A stretch of 64,000 nucleotides of DNA from CAVURS01 sp963834425 (GTDB lineage: Bacteria; Actinomycetota; Actinomycetes; Actinomycetales; CAVURS01). A model generated the notes under the pieces. That model did not search any database and was not told the origin of the DNA. It saw only the letters and a program-made list of their open reading frames with translations. Location: NCBI GenBank assembly GCA_963834425.1, contig CAWIBR010000010.1:1-64000 (forward strand). The letters run 5' to 3'. Below are positions 25,765-34,001 of the stretch, in pieces. Both the position numbers and the translations under genes were made by a program. How positions within the stretch are numbered: the stretch's first letter is position 1; each line of letters starts with the position of its first letter.

Positions 25765-26903
25765 GCGACCTCCCGCAGCCCGGGCAGGTCGGCCAGCAGT
25801 CGGACCGCGAACCGGGCGAGGGGCGAGCGGGGCCGAAGTCCTGGCGCCTCACCTCGCTCGAGGGCCGCCGCCAAACCCGGCTCGGGGCGAAGCTCGCCCT
25901 GCAGTGGCAGACCGAGCGTGTCGGCGATGAGCTCGGCCGGCAGTCCGGCACCGGCCACCCCGCCGACGACGGTCCGCAGATCGCGGACCGTGTGCTCCAA
26001 CCGGGCGCTGACCCGCGCCGCGGCCGCGCTGGCCCGCACGCTGGGTGTCACGACCACGAGACCGACATCGATCATGCGCAGCCAGGTCGTGGGGACGGCC
26101 TCGACCGCCCGCGGCAGGTCGAGCACGACCAGGTCGAAACCGCGCAGGACACCCTCGGCCACCGCGGCCGAGGCGTCGGCCGGGATGGGGGCGTCGGCCT
26201 CCGGGTCGGGCCGCCCCCAGGACAGCACCGAGAGGGCGTCCAGGTGGGGTAACGCCTCCCGGAGCATGCCGGCGCCGAGCCGGCCGCGAGCGCGCGCCAG
26301 ATCGGGCCACCGCAGGCCGGGAACCGTCTCGGCGCCCAGGAGCAGATCGGCGCCGCCACCGAGCGGGTCAAGGTCGACCAGCACGGTACGGCGGTCGCGA
26401 CCAGCCGCGACCACGGCAAGGGCGGCGGCCAGGACCGATGCGCCGGCCCCGCCGCAGCCGCCGACGACCCCGACGACCGCCGCTCGACGTGGCCCGTCGA
26501 AGGACTCCGACAGCGCGTTGAAGAGCACGTCCTGACCCGTCGGCAGGAAGGCCACTCGCTCGGCTCCCAACGCGATCGCGTGCTCCCAGATGGCTGGGCT
26601 GGAGCTCTTGTCGGGCGAGCGGTCACGATCCTGGACACCCTCCAGCCCCACGACGACGAGGCCGGACCGCCGGGGCAGCGCAGCTGCAACTCCGCCCGCC
26701 AGGTCGGCACCGACGATGACCAGGCCCGGTGCCGCCCACCGTCCCAGACTCGGCGGCTCGGCCCGGACGTCGAGTTCGGTCCCCGCGGCGGCGGCCAACC
26801 GGTGGAGGACATCGATCAATCGCGAGTCCTGGCTCACGACCAAGACGGGACCGGCTCCCTCGGCGCGCAGGGCCCCGGGAAACGCGGCGTACGAGGGTGG
26901 CAT
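25761..26903 (-). CDS. ssd: Septum-site-determining-protein-like (CpaE/Ssd) ATPase
   Basis: First gene of the Tad operon. A MinD/ParA-superfamily protein of about 380 residues: an N-terminal receiver-like domain (VLVVSQDSRLIDVLHRLAAA), then a deviant P-loop VGGCGGAGASVLAAALA in which the usual Lys residues are missing. TVLVDLDPLGGGADLLLG follows, then FDLVVLDLPRAVEAVP. The M. tuberculosis counterpart Rv3660c is called Ssd, and CpaE-like proteins localise Tad pilus machinery. I choose the ATG at 26903 (GGAG 7 nt upstream) because conserved sequence begins soon after; the frame is open to 27059 with further GTG candidates. Loss of the P-loop lysines suggests weak or altered nucleotide hydrolysis. 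Confidence 0.82.
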   Translation of the reverse strand: MPPSYAAFPGALRAEGAGPVLVVSQDSRLIDVLHRLAAAAGTELDVRAEPPSLGRWAAPGLVIVGADLAGGVAAALPRRSGLVVVGLEGVQDRDRSPDKSSSPAIWEHAIALGAERVAFLPTGQDVLFNALSESFDGPRRAAVVGVVGGCGGAGASVLAAALAVVAAGRDRRTVLVDLDPLGGGADLLLGAETVPGLRWPDLARARGRLGAGMLREALPHLDALSVLSWGRPDPEADAPIPADASAAVAEGVLRGFDLVVLDLPRAVEAVPTTWLRMIDVGLVVVTPSVRASAAAARVSARLEHTVRDLRTVVGGVAGAGLPAELIADTLGLPLQGELRPEPGLAAALERGEAPGLRPRSPLARFAVRLLADLPGLREVA

Positions 26904-27129
26904 GAGCGGCTCCGAGGACGGTCGGAGCCCGGTCGGCCCGACGACGAGAAGGTGAGCCACAACGTCGCCGCCAGAGCCGACGCCGGACCAGCGGGCGATC
27001 GACATCTGTGGACAGTGGGACGAAGCCACTGGCCTGTGGAAAGTCGGCAAATCCCTCACGGCCGGCCAGAACCGGCGGCGCAGACTTCACAGGGAAGCCA
27101 GGTGCATCCGGAGAGTCCCGATGAGCGCG

Positions 27130-27224
27130 GCGACGGCCCCCGTCGGGGGGACAACGGGGGCCGTCTATCGCTCCGGCTCGGGGGGGAGGAGCCGGGGCGG
27201 GGCACGGCTCCGTAGGGCCGGCAA
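27130..27224 (-). ncRNA. 6C small RNA
   Basis: Minus-strand RNA with two stem-loops carrying C-rich loops. The first is stem GGAGCCG/CGGCTCC with loop TGCCCCGCCC (27196–27215). The second is a perfect 12-bp stem GACGGCCCCCGT/ACGGGGGCCGTC with loop TGTCCCCCCG (27132–27165), which also works as a terminator. The position between ssd and the HAD gene is that of the 6C (B11) RNA in M. tuberculosis (between Rv3660c and Rv3661). There it regulates mRNAs through its C-rich loops. The 5' end is inferred from the promoter at 27230–27258. Confidence 0.82.
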
Positions 27225-27229
27225 TTGAG

Positions 27230-27258
27230 AGTCTGTACCGCTCTGCCCGTCCTGGCAA
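27230..27258 (-). promoter_or_regulatory. Promoter of the 6C RNA
   Basis: On the minus strand a −35 TTGCCA (27253–27258) and a −10 CAGACT (27230–27235) are separated by exactly 17 bp. Transcription should begin about 6–7 nt further, near 27223. Confidence 0.6.
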
Positions 27259-27328
27259 ACCTAGTCACCCGGCGAGCCGCACCCCGGGAGCCCGATGTGC
27301 CCGGGCGTGACCCAGCGTGATCTCTGCC

Positions 27329-27334
27329 TATCCT
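27329..27334 (+). promoter_or_regulatory. -10 hexamer, leaderless start of the HAD phosphatase
   Basis: TATCCT ends 6 nt before the GTG at 27341. Confidence 0.6.
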
Positions 27335-27340
27335 GCACGG

Positions 27341-28198
27341 GTGACCACCCAGGGGCAGGCGGCGAGCGCGCCCGCGACCGACCGGCGGCCACTGCGGACC
27401 GCAGCCTTCTTCGATCTGGACAAGACGGTCATCGCCCGCTCCAGCACCCTCGCCTACGCCCGGCCGTTCTACCGGGGCGGCCTGATCAACCGACGGGCCG
27501 TCCTGCGCAGCGCCTACGCCCAGTTCGTCTACACCGCCGGCGGCGCCGACCACGACCAGATCGAGCGGATGCGGGCCTACCTGTCCGCCATGTGCACCGG
27601 CTGGGACGTCCAGCAGGTCAAGGACATCGTCGCCGAGACCCTGCACGACCTGATCGACCCGATGGTCTACGACGAGGCGGCCCAGCTGATCGACGAGCAC
27701 CATCTGGCCGGCCGCGACGTGGTCATCGTCAGCGCTTCCGGCGTGGAGGTGGTCGAGCCGATCGGCGCGCTCCTCGGCGCGGACCGGGTCGTGGCGACCC
27801 AGATGGCCGTCGAGGACGGCAAGTACACCGGCGGGATCCAGACCTACGTCTACGGCCCGGCCAAGGCCGAGGCGGTGCGGGCCATGGCGGCGACCGAGGG
27901 CTACGACCTCGCGCGATCGTTCGCCTACAGCGACTCGATCACCGATCTGCCGATGCTCGAGGCGGTCGGCAACCCCAACGCGGTCAACCCCGACAAAGCG
28001 CTGAGAAAGGCTGCAGCCGAACGAGGTTGGCCGGTGCTCGACTTCCATCGACCGGTCGCCCTGCGCTCTCGGGTCAGCGACCTCGGCCCACCGGGACCAG
28101 CCCTGGTCGCGGCCGCCGTCGGAGCCGGCGTCGCAGCCGCCGCTGTGGTCTGGCTGGTCAACCGGCGCCGTACGCCGCAGGGCCACCGCCGTCGCTGA
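27341..28198 (+). CDS. HAD-IB family hydrolase (SerB-like)
   Basis: A haloacid-dehalogenase-superfamily phosphatase, subclass IB, with catalytic motif I FFDLDKTVIA (Asp25 and Asp27), motif II VVIVSASGVEVV, the lysine in YGPAKAEAVRAM and the metal-binding motif III SYSD-like YSDSITDLPMLEAVG. A C-terminal hydrophobic helix (ALVAAAVGAGVAAAAVVWLV) followed by RRR would anchor it to the membrane. The M. tuberculosis positional counterpart is Rv3661. GTG 27341 is chosen over an upstream in-frame ATG because of the adjacent −10. The substrate is unknown: phosphoserine or lysophospholipid phosphates are both plausible for the family. Confidence 0.87.
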   Translation: MTTQGQAASAPATDRRPLRTAAFFDLDKTVIARSSTLAYARPFYRGGLINRRAVLRSAYAQFVYTAGGADHDQIERMRAYLSAMCTGWDVQQVKDIVAETLHDLIDPMVYDEAAQLIDEHHLAGRDVVIVSASGVEVVEPIGALLGADRVVATQMAVEDGKYTGGIQTYVYGPAKAEAVRAMAATEGYDLARSFAYSDSITDLPMLEAVGNPNAVNPDKALRKAAAERGWPVLDFHRPVALRSRVSDLGPPGPALVAAAVGAGVAAAAVVWLVNRRRTPQGHRRR

Positions 28199-28394
28199 AC
28201 GGTCGTTCCAGCCTTCCCATCGACGCGGATCGGGAGTAGACAGGACGCAACCGGTTCGATGACGGTCGGGCCGGGACAGGACCACACGGCAGACAGGTAC
28301 CCACGCAAAGGCAGTCCCCTAGTGGACCGGTCGTGGCGGGCTCGCCCCGCTGCGACGACGCGCTTGACGATTGGTAGCCCGAACGCCGTGGGAT

Positions 28395-28425
28395 GACGAC
28401 GCCCCGTCCCTGGCGGGGCGTCGTC
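28395..28425 (+). terminator. Strong GC hairpin ahead of the anchored protein gene
   Basis: A perfect 12-bp stem GACGACGCCCCG/CGGGGCGTCGTC with a 7-nt loop and no T-run. It lies about 200 bp after the HAD stop and 25 bp before the next start. It could terminate the HAD transcript or act as a 5'-leader structure for the next gene; a TTGACG box near 28361 would place a promoter just upstream. Confidence 0.5.
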
Positions 28426-28449
28426 GTGTGCGAGACAGTGGCAATCACC

Positions 28450-29466
28450 ATGGACGACCAACCCTCGGTGGTCGAGTTCGACTTCGGCGAGCTGAGCCGC
28501 GAGCCGGAGCGGGAGCCGCTGCCGCCTCGAGTGCCCCTCCGCGAGCAGCTGAACCGGCTGGGCATGCGGCCAGCGCGGTTGCTATGGGCCGTCGTCGCCA
28601 TCGCCGTGGTCGCGGCGGCGGTCGGCTGGCAGGTCGGCGGCAACCGGGCGCGCACGGCGGCGGCCGAGCGGCTGGAGTCCAAGCCGCCGGTGCTGGCCTG
28701 GTTGATCGACGACGGCCCCAACAGCACCAGTTCCCCGGCCAACCCGCACACCGTGCTCGAGCTCCATTTCGCCAACCTCGGCTCCCGGACGGTCCGGATC
28801 AACTCCGCTGTGCCGCAGACCGATCGGGGCCGCGCGTCGGCCGCGCTGCTGGCTGCACGACCGGTCACCATCGCCGCCGGCAAGACCACGAGCGTCGACC
28901 TTCTGGTCCACCCGGACTGCGGTGGGACCTACGCCAGGGCATCCCTCCAGGTGAACTTCAGCGTGCCCGCCGACTCGAAGCCCAACGAGACAGTCGTCAT
29001 CGACGACAGCGCTGACCCGTCGCTGGGCAACTCGTTCCTGTTGTCTCTCAACCAGGTCTGCGCCCATCCCACGGCTGACCGCACCGAGAACGGCATCGAC
29101 GGGGTCTTCGTCCAGCAGACGTCGTCCGCGGTGGGCGCCGCACTCGTCCTCACCAACGGCACTCCCACCCCGCGGCGGATCGACTTCACGACCTTGGAGT
29201 CGGACGGTTTCCGGCTCCAGTCCAGTCCCGGGACCCCGCTCATCCTGGCCGCCGGCGACAGCACGAGCGTCTTCCTGACCATCGGGGTCGATGGGTGCGA
29301 CGCCGTCGGGCGCCTCACCAACTGGGCCGAGGGCGCCAGCATGCAGGTGACGACGATCGGCAATCGGATCGATCCAGACGCCGTGGACAACCCGCCGGAC
29401 CAGTACTCACTGCGGGATGTCATCCTCGCTCCGCTGGGCGCGGCCGTCCAAAAGGCCTGTGGCTGA
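28450..29466 (+). CDS. Membrane-anchored extracytoplasmic protein, unknown function
   Basis: A 338-residue protein with a cytoplasmic, Pro- and Glu-rich N-terminus (about 40 residues), one membrane helix (LLWAVVAIAVVAAAVGWQVG) and an extracellular part with two repeated beta-rich segments. The segments share TVLELHFANLGSRTVRIN-like and GAALVLTNGTPTPRRIDFTT-like patterns, each followed by an AAGDSTSV/AAGKTTSV turn and a cysteine. This suggests two immunoglobulin-like domains, each with a Cys. I chose ATG 28450 because the in-frame upstream ATG lies within the GC hairpin. No homologue of known function is recognised. Confidence 0.65.
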   Translation: MDDQPSVVEFDFGELSREPEREPLPPRVPLREQLNRLGMRPARLLWAVVAIAVVAAAVGWQVGGNRARTAAAERLESKPPVLAWLIDDGPNSTSSPANPHTVLELHFANLGSRTVRINSAVPQTDRGRASAALLAARPVTIAAGKTTSVDLLVHPDCGGTYARASLQVNFSVPADSKPNETVVIDDSADPSLGNSFLLSLNQVCAHPTADRTENGIDGVFVQQTSSAVGAALVLTNGTPTPRRIDFTTLESDGFRLQSSPGTPLILAAGDSTSVFLTIGVDGCDAVGRLTNWAEGASMQVTTIGNRIDPDAVDNPPDQYSLRDVILAPLGAAVQKACG

Positions 29467-29481
29467 GGAGTTTTCGTGCGG

Positions 29482-30339
29482 CTACGCCGGGAGCTGGCCG
29501 GCGAGCACAGCGTCCGCGACGAGCGTCCCTTCGCCCGCTCCGATCACGACGGCCTCGGCGCAGAACCGGACCCAGGCCGCCACCCCCTCGGGCGTCCCGG
29601 ACGCGTAGGCCGCCGCCGCTCCGACGTACTGACCGGCACCACTGGACAGGAAGCCCACCTCGCAGACGGCGACGCCGGTCGGGTCCAGCCCAGCGTGTAC
29701 GACGATGGCCCGGGCGGCCGCGCGGGCGACCAAACCATTGCCGGCCGGAAAGGGTCGTAGGGCCAGCAGCTCACCGTGAACGACCGCGGCGAGAACGACG
29801 GCCGAGCTGGACGGCGAGCTGCTCAACAGGCGCGCCAGGCCATCGAGGCGCGCGGCCAGCTCGGCGCCGGAGGGCGCCGGGCCGAGGTCAACCAGGTCCC
29901 GAGGGGCGACGTCCTGCCCGCGCGGACGGCCCAGATCGTCCGGCGCGCTGCGAGCCGGCGCGGCCGCCAGGTGCAGCCGGGCCAGGGCCTGGGCCGGCGC
30001 GGTGACCAGCATCGATCCCAGAGCATCGGCCACCGCTGTGACCCGCAGGGCGCTGGTGACCGCCTGCTCGACCGGATCGAGCGACGCGGCGCCGGACGCC
30101 CGATCGGGTTGTGCGGCAACGAGTTTGCGCACCTGCCCGAGCGGGAGCTCGGCGCCGTCCAGGGCCGCGCTGGCCCGGGCGCCCCGCACGACCGACTCGG
30201 CGCGCGCTGCCGCCATCTGACGGCGCAGCGCCGGATGCCAGCGCAGCGCCGTACATGCTTCGCGCGCTGCGTCGACCGCGTCGGGCACGCCCGGCAGATC
30301 AGCCAGGGCCGCCAGCGGGTCCGGCGGGCCGATGGTCAA
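29482..30339 (-). CDS. Fic-fold protein with degenerate active-site motif
   Basis: A 285-residue mostly helical protein. An N-terminal segment has ESVVRGARASAALDGAELPL, resembling the S/T-xxx-E/G inhibitory helix region of Fic proteins. The central motif reads RPFPAGNGLVARAAAR in place of the Fic consensus HxFx(D/E)GNGRxxR: the catalytic His and the first Arg are replaced, while GNG and the last Arg remain. AMPylation activity is therefore doubtful. The M. tuberculosis positional equivalent is Rv3662c, so the altered motif may be conserved. It converges on the anchored protein gene. The ABM gene starts further upstream on the same strand, and the order suggests the Fic-fold gene is first in its own unit or follows ABM. 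Confidence 0.6.
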   Translation of the reverse strand: MTIGPPDPLAALADLPGVPDAVDAAREACTALRWHPALRRQMAAARAESVVRGARASAALDGAELPLGQVRKLVAAQPDRASGAASLDPVEQAVTSALRVTAVADALGSMLVTAPAQALARLHLAAAPARSAPDDLGRPRGQDVAPRDLVDLGPAPSGAELAARLDGLARLLSSSPSSSAVVLAAVVHGELLALRPFPAGNGLVARAAARAIVVHAGLDPTGVAVCEVGFLSSGAGQYVGAAAAYASGTPEGVAAWVRFCAEAVVIGAGEGTLVADAVLAGQLPA

Positions 30340-30347
30340 GAGCCCGA

Positions 30348-30653
30348 TCAGTCGTCGAGGCCGAGGCCGCCGACGACGTACAGCTCCTGGCTGGTGAACT
30401 CGCCGGTCAGCTTGGGCATCGTGGCCGTGATCCCGGCCTTGACCTCGGGCAGCGCCAGCGAGGCGTCGTGCTGCTCCTTGCTGCCCCAGACCTCGCTCAC
30501 CCAGATCCGGTCGGGCTCGTCGTCGCTGACGCTGACCAGGTAGAGCTGGCAGCCGGCGGCCGCGAGTGCCGGCGCGCCCTCGACCAGCGTCGCGACCACC
30601 TCGTCGCGGAGTCCCGGCTGGGTGCGCATCGTCCCGAGGTAGCCGTAGGCCAT
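30348..30653 (-). CDS. Antibiotic biosynthesis monooxygenase (ABM) domain protein
   Basis: A 101-residue single-domain protein with a ferredoxin-like fold as in YgiN-type quinol monooxygenases: MAYGYLGTMRTQPGLRDEVV, a conserved QLYLVSVSDDEPDRIWVSEV strand pair and SKEQHDASLALPEVKAGITA. It is probably a dimeric cytoplasmic enzyme that oxidises small aromatic or quinol substrates without a metal. I chose ATG 30653, seven nt from a TAGGGT −10, over the in-frame ATG at 30674. The Fic-fold gene follows 9 bp downstream on the same strand and may be co-transcribed. Confidence 0.82.
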   Translation of the reverse strand: MAYGYLGTMRTQPGLRDEVVATLVEGAPALAAAGCQLYLVSVSDDEPDRIWVSEVWGSKEQHDASLALPEVKAGITATMPKLTGEFTSQELYVVGGLGLDD

Positions 30654-30660
30654 GGCGCCG

Positions 30661-30666
30661 ACCCTA
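30661..30666 (-). promoter_or_regulatory. -10 hexamer, leaderless start of the ABM gene
   Basis: TAGGGT on the minus strand, 7 nt from the ATG at 30653. Confidence 0.55.
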
Positions 30667-30710
30667 GCCGCCACCGGGCGACCGGCAGCTGGTCGGTCGC
30701 CTCGACGACG

Positions 30711-31515
30711 TCAGCGGGCGGTCCGGCGGATGAACAGCCGCTTGGCCCAGGCGTAGGACGCCACCCCGATCGCCAGGCACCAGGCCACGGCGAGCAAACC
30801 GTTGTTGCCGATCGGTGTACCCAGCAGCAGCCCGCGCACGGTCTCGATGATCGGCGTGAACGGCTGGTACTCGGCGAACCAGCGCAGGCCGGCCGGCAGC
30901 GAGTCGGTAGGGACGAAACCGCTGCCCAGGAAGGGCAACAGGGTCAGCACCATCGGCAGGTTGCTTGCCGTCTCGACGCTCTTGCTGACCAGGCCAAGCG
31001 CGACCGAGAGCCAGCTGAAGGCCAAGGTGGCCAGGGTCAGGATGCCCGCGGTGCCGAGCCAGCCGGCCACTCCAGCCGTGGGGCGAAAGCCCAGGCCCGA
31101 TAGCGACGGCGAGCACGATCACCAGGCTGACCACGGTCTGGCTCAGGCTGCCGAGCACGTGCCCGGTCAGCACGGACGCCCGGGCAATGGCCATGGTGCG
31201 GAAGCGGGCGATGATGCCCGCCGTCATGTCCATCGCGACCGAGATGGCCGTGCCCTGCGCCGTACCCGCGATCGCCAGCAGCAGGATGCCGGGGGTCACG
31301 TAGTTCACGTACGCCGTTCGGCCGCCGGCATCGTTGACTGCGGCCGAACCGAGTCCGTTGCCCAGGGTCCCGCCGAAGACGAAGACGAAGAGCAGCAGGA
31401 AGACGATCGGGAGGGCGACGACGAGCAGGGTCATCGAGGGGTAGCGGACGATCCGGCGCAGGCTCCGGCGGTACATCGTCGCCGAGTCGGTGACCGCGAG
31501 GGACAGCGTGGTCAT
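30711..31515 (-). CDS. ABC-2 type transporter permease (DrrB-like), one frameshift
   Basis: Membrane subunit of an ABC exporter with six helices. The N-terminal half has MTTLSLAVTDSATMYRRSLR, PSMTLLVVALPIVFLLLFVF, the ABC-2 signature region YVNYVTPGILLLAIAGTAQG and RFRTMAIARASVLTGHVLGS. A frameshift near 31080 follows IGPGLSPHG. The C-terminal half continues WLGTAGILTLATLAFSWLSV, VSKSVETASNLPMVLTLLPF and RGLLLGTPIGNNGLLAVAWC. The start codon overlaps the ATPase stop (ATGA at 31512–31515), so the two genes are translationally coupled. Confidence 0.88.
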
Positions 31516-32498
31516 GGCTGATCGCTCCTGGGCAGCTCGGACGTCTGGCCGGGCCCGGTCAGGGCCAGGAAGACGTCGTCCAGGTCGGGGGTGTGGACCG
31601 ACAGCTCGTCGACGACGACCGACTCCTCGTCGAGCCGGTCGAGCAGGGCCCGCAGCGCGGCGACGCTGCCGTCGCTGGGCACCTGCAGCGTCTGCGTCCC
31701 GTCGTCGCGGGTCGAACCGGGAAGCAGCCGCGCGGCCGACTCCAGGGCGGTCGGGTCGGTGAAGAGCAACCGCACATGGCCGCCCGGGACCCGCCGCTTG
31801 AGCTCGGCCGCGGTGCCCTCGGCCACGAACCGGCCGTGGTCGAGCACGGCGATCCGGTCGGCCAGGTGGTCCGCCTCCTCGAGGTACTGCGTGGTCAGCA
31901 GGATCGTCGTACCTCGGCCGACCAAGCGGCGGATGACCTCCCACATGGTCCGACGGCTGCGCGGATCCAACCCGGTGGTCGGCTCGTCCAGGAAGATCAC
32001 CTGTGGCCGCCCCACGAGGGTCATGGCCAGGTCGAGCCGGCGCCGCATCCCACCGGAGTACGTCGAGGCCGGCCGCGCGGCGTCGGCGACCAGGTCGAAC
32101 TGCTCCAGCAGCTCGGCCACACGGGCCCGGCCAGCCTCCCGGCCGAGGTGATGCAGGTCGGCCATCAGGACGAGGTTCTCCTCGCCGCTCAGCAGGTCAT
32201 CGACCGCCGAGAACTGTCCGGTGACCCCGATCGACGCACGCACCCCGTCGGCGTCGCTCCGCAGGTCGTGGCCGTCCACGCTGACCTCGCCGGCGTCGGC
32301 CGGGATCAGGGTGGACAGGATGTTCACCATCGTCGTCTTGCCGGCGCCGTTCGGCCCGAGCAACGCGAAGACGGTGCCCTCCCCCACGTCGAGGTCGATC
32401 CCGTCGAGCACGAGCTTGCTGCCGTAGGACTTGCGCAGCCCCGCGACCGAGATCGCCGACGGACAGACGGCGGTCGCCGTCATGGTGCTGGTCGTCAT
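31512..32498 (-). CDS. ABC transporter ATPase, daunorubicin-resistance (DrrA) type
   Basis: The ATP-binding subunit of the exporter. Walker A FALLGPNGAGKTTMVNIL, Q-loop GVTGQFSAVDDLLSGEENL, signature YSGGMRRRLDLAMTL, Walker B VIFLDEPTTGLDP and the H-loop-region LLTTQYLEEADHLAD. In DrrA-type proteins the H-loop His is replaced by Gln, as here. A C-terminal DrrA domain follows (VDELSVHTPDLDDVFLALTG). I chose ATG 32498 because GGAGGAGA lies 8 nt upstream. It follows the DUF4097 gene by 47 bp on the same strand. Cargo is unknown; the family exports drugs or lipids. Confidence 0.92.
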   Translation of the reverse strand: MTTSTMTATAVCPSAISVAGLRKSYGSKLVLDGIDLDVGEGTVFALLGPNGAGKTTMVNILSTLIPADAGEVSVDGHDLRSDADGVRASIGVTGQFSAVDDLLSGEENLVLMADLHHLGREAGRARVAELLEQFDLVADAARPASTYSGGMRRRLDLAMTLVGRPQVIFLDEPTTGLDPRSRRTMWEVIRRLVGRGTTILLTTQYLEEADHLADRIAVLDHGRFVAEGTAAELKRRVPGGHVRLLFTDPTALESAARLLPGSTRDDGTQTLQVPSDGSVAALRALLDRLDEESVVVDELSVHTPDLDDVFLALTGPGQTSELPRSDQP

Positions 32499-32545
32499 TG
32501 CCGTTCTCCTCCAACGCTTTTCAGGCGGGTCAGCGCGCATCAGCG

Positions 32546-33397
32546 CTAGGCCCGACGGATCAGGATGTCGCCGTAGCCCGTGCGCGCCCGGACCTCGACG
32601 GTCTCGTCGCCGGCGCCCGGCTGGTCGGCCGCGTCCATCTCGTTGCGGACCCGGCCCATGGAGGTGTGCGCGTCGAGCCGAGCCGCCGAGCCGGCGTGGA
32701 CGCCGATCTCGATCTGGCCGAGGGCGGTCTTCAACGAGGCGGCGCCACGCGCCAGGTCACCCACGCGCACGTCGCCGTTGGCGGTCGCAGCGTCGACGCT
32801 GCCCCGGGCCCGGTCGACGGCGATGTCGCCATTGGCCGCGTTGATCCGCAGGTCGCCGTGGACGTCCCCGACCCAGCTGTCGCCGTTGGAGTTCTTGATC
32901 ACGGCCGCGCCGTCGATCTCACCGATCCGCAGCCGGCCCGACGCGGTGCGCACGTCGGCATCGCCCGCAACCCGGTCGACGGTCACCGCGCCGACGCTGG
33001 TCGAGGCATCGAGCGAGCCGGTCTCCTCGACCTGGATGCCACCGGCCGACGTCTTGAGCCGGCAGTCGCCGATCCGGCCGAGCAGCCGGAAGCTCGCCAC
33101 GGCGGCCGACCCGTCGACCTGGGATCCGGTGGGCAGCTCGACGCTGATGTCGATCGAGGCCGTGCGGGCCATCCGGCTCAAGCCGCGCTGCTTGGGTCCG
33201 CGCACGACCAGGTGGCCCGAGCCGGGCGAGAACTCCACTCGGGTCTCGGCGGCCGCGCGCACGTCGGCCTCGGTGTCGGGGTTGGTCGGCCGGACCTCGA
33301 CCACGGTGTCGGTGCGGTCGGACGCGGCGATCCGGGCGTCGCCGACGGCCAGCTCGATGTTCGCCGTGATGGGTTCCGGGGTTTGGAAAGTGGGCAT
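32546..33397 (-). CDS. DUF4097 beta-repeat protein
   Basis: A 283-residue protein of repeated short beta strands (DUF4097 / adhesin-like right-handed beta-helix). Recurrent patterns are VDGSAAVASFRLLG, LKTSAGGIQVEET, LDASTSVGAVTVDRV, VRTASGRLRIGEI, VIKNSNGDSWVGDV, LRINAANGDIAVDRA and VDAATANGDVRVGDL, each giving one coil of the solenoid. There is no signal peptide, so it is cytoplasmic. Start ATG 33397 has AAGGAG 8 nt upstream. It sits between a ribbon-helix-helix protein gene and an ABC exporter, an arrangement seen repeatedly in actinobacteria. Function unknown. Confidence 0.85.
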   Translation of the reverse strand: MPTFQTPEPITANIELAVGDARIAASDRTDTVVEVRPTNPDTEADVRAAAETRVEFSPGSGHLVVRGPKQRGLSRMARTASIDISVELPTGSQVDGSAAVASFRLLGRIGDCRLKTSAGGIQVEETGSLDASTSVGAVTVDRVAGDADVRTASGRLRIGEIDGAAVIKNSNGDSWVGDVHGDLRINAANGDIAVDRARGSVDAATANGDVRVGDLARGAASLKTALGQIEIGVHAGSAARLDAHTSMGRVRNEMDAADQPGAGDETVEVRARTGYGDILIRRA

Positions 33398-33464
33398 GAC
33401 GGATCTCCTTGATCGCTCGGTGTGGTGGTGGATACGTGGTTGTGCTGTGCCGTCGTGGGCCGGG

Positions 33465-34001
33465 CTAGCGGACCCAGCCGCTGAACCGGTCGCCGCCACG
33501 AGTCGCGCGAGCAACCCAGGCCGCGGGGCCCTCGCCGCCCGCGAGGGCAGCCGTTGCGGAGCGGACCAGCCAGGCGTTGACCGAGAGCCCGGCCCCGCGG
33601 GCCGCGTCCTCGACCCGGTCCTTGAGGTCCTGGGGGAGGCGCAGGTTGATCCGGGTCATCGCGCTGTCGTCGTCCTCGGGGGGTCGGCCCGGCGGTCCGG
33701 CGGGGGCGGTCGCGGTCGACGTCCCGCCATCGGCGTACGCCGGGTCGGCCGGCTCAGCGGGAGGCAGGGTCACGACGAAGCTCGGCTCGCGGCCCCGCAG
33801 TCGCAGGTCGACCGAGCCCGGCGCCAGGTCGCGGGTGATCTCGCCGGCTGCCGTCGACAGGGCGTCGAGCAGCACCAGCCGGGTCGCGGACTCCAGGGGT
33901 GCGGTCAGCCGCTCGGCCAGCGCCTGGGCATCCGGACCGCCGGGCTCGGCGGCGACGAGCAGGTCCTGACGGAGCGCATCGACGTACGGTGTGAGGTCCA
34001 T
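33465..34001 (-). CDS. Ribbon-helix-helix (HicB/Arc-type) regulator with N-terminal domain
   Basis: A 178-residue protein. The N-terminal part (MDLTPYVDALRQDLLVAAEP … TRLVLLDALSTAAGEITRDL) is helical and resembles a small ligand/partner domain. After an acidic/Pro linker a ribbon-helix-helix follows at about 115–160: RINLRLPQDLKDRVEDAARG followed by LSVNAWLVRSATAAL. RHH proteins bind DNA as dimers through the strand MTRINLRL. A perfect palindrome and direct repeats cover its start codon and upstream region, so self-regulation is likely. It precedes the DUF4097 gene by 67 bp. The start at ATG 34001 is inside the repeats. Confidence 0.78.
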   Translation of the reverse strand: MDLTPYVDALRQDLLVAAEPGGPDAQALAERLTAPLESATRLVLLDALSTAAGEITRDLAPGSVDLRLRGREPSFVVTLPPAEPADPAYADGGTSTATAPAGPPGRPPEDDDSAMTRINLRLPQDLKDRVEDAARGAGLSVNAWLVRSATAALAGGEGPAAWVARATRGGDRFSGWVR

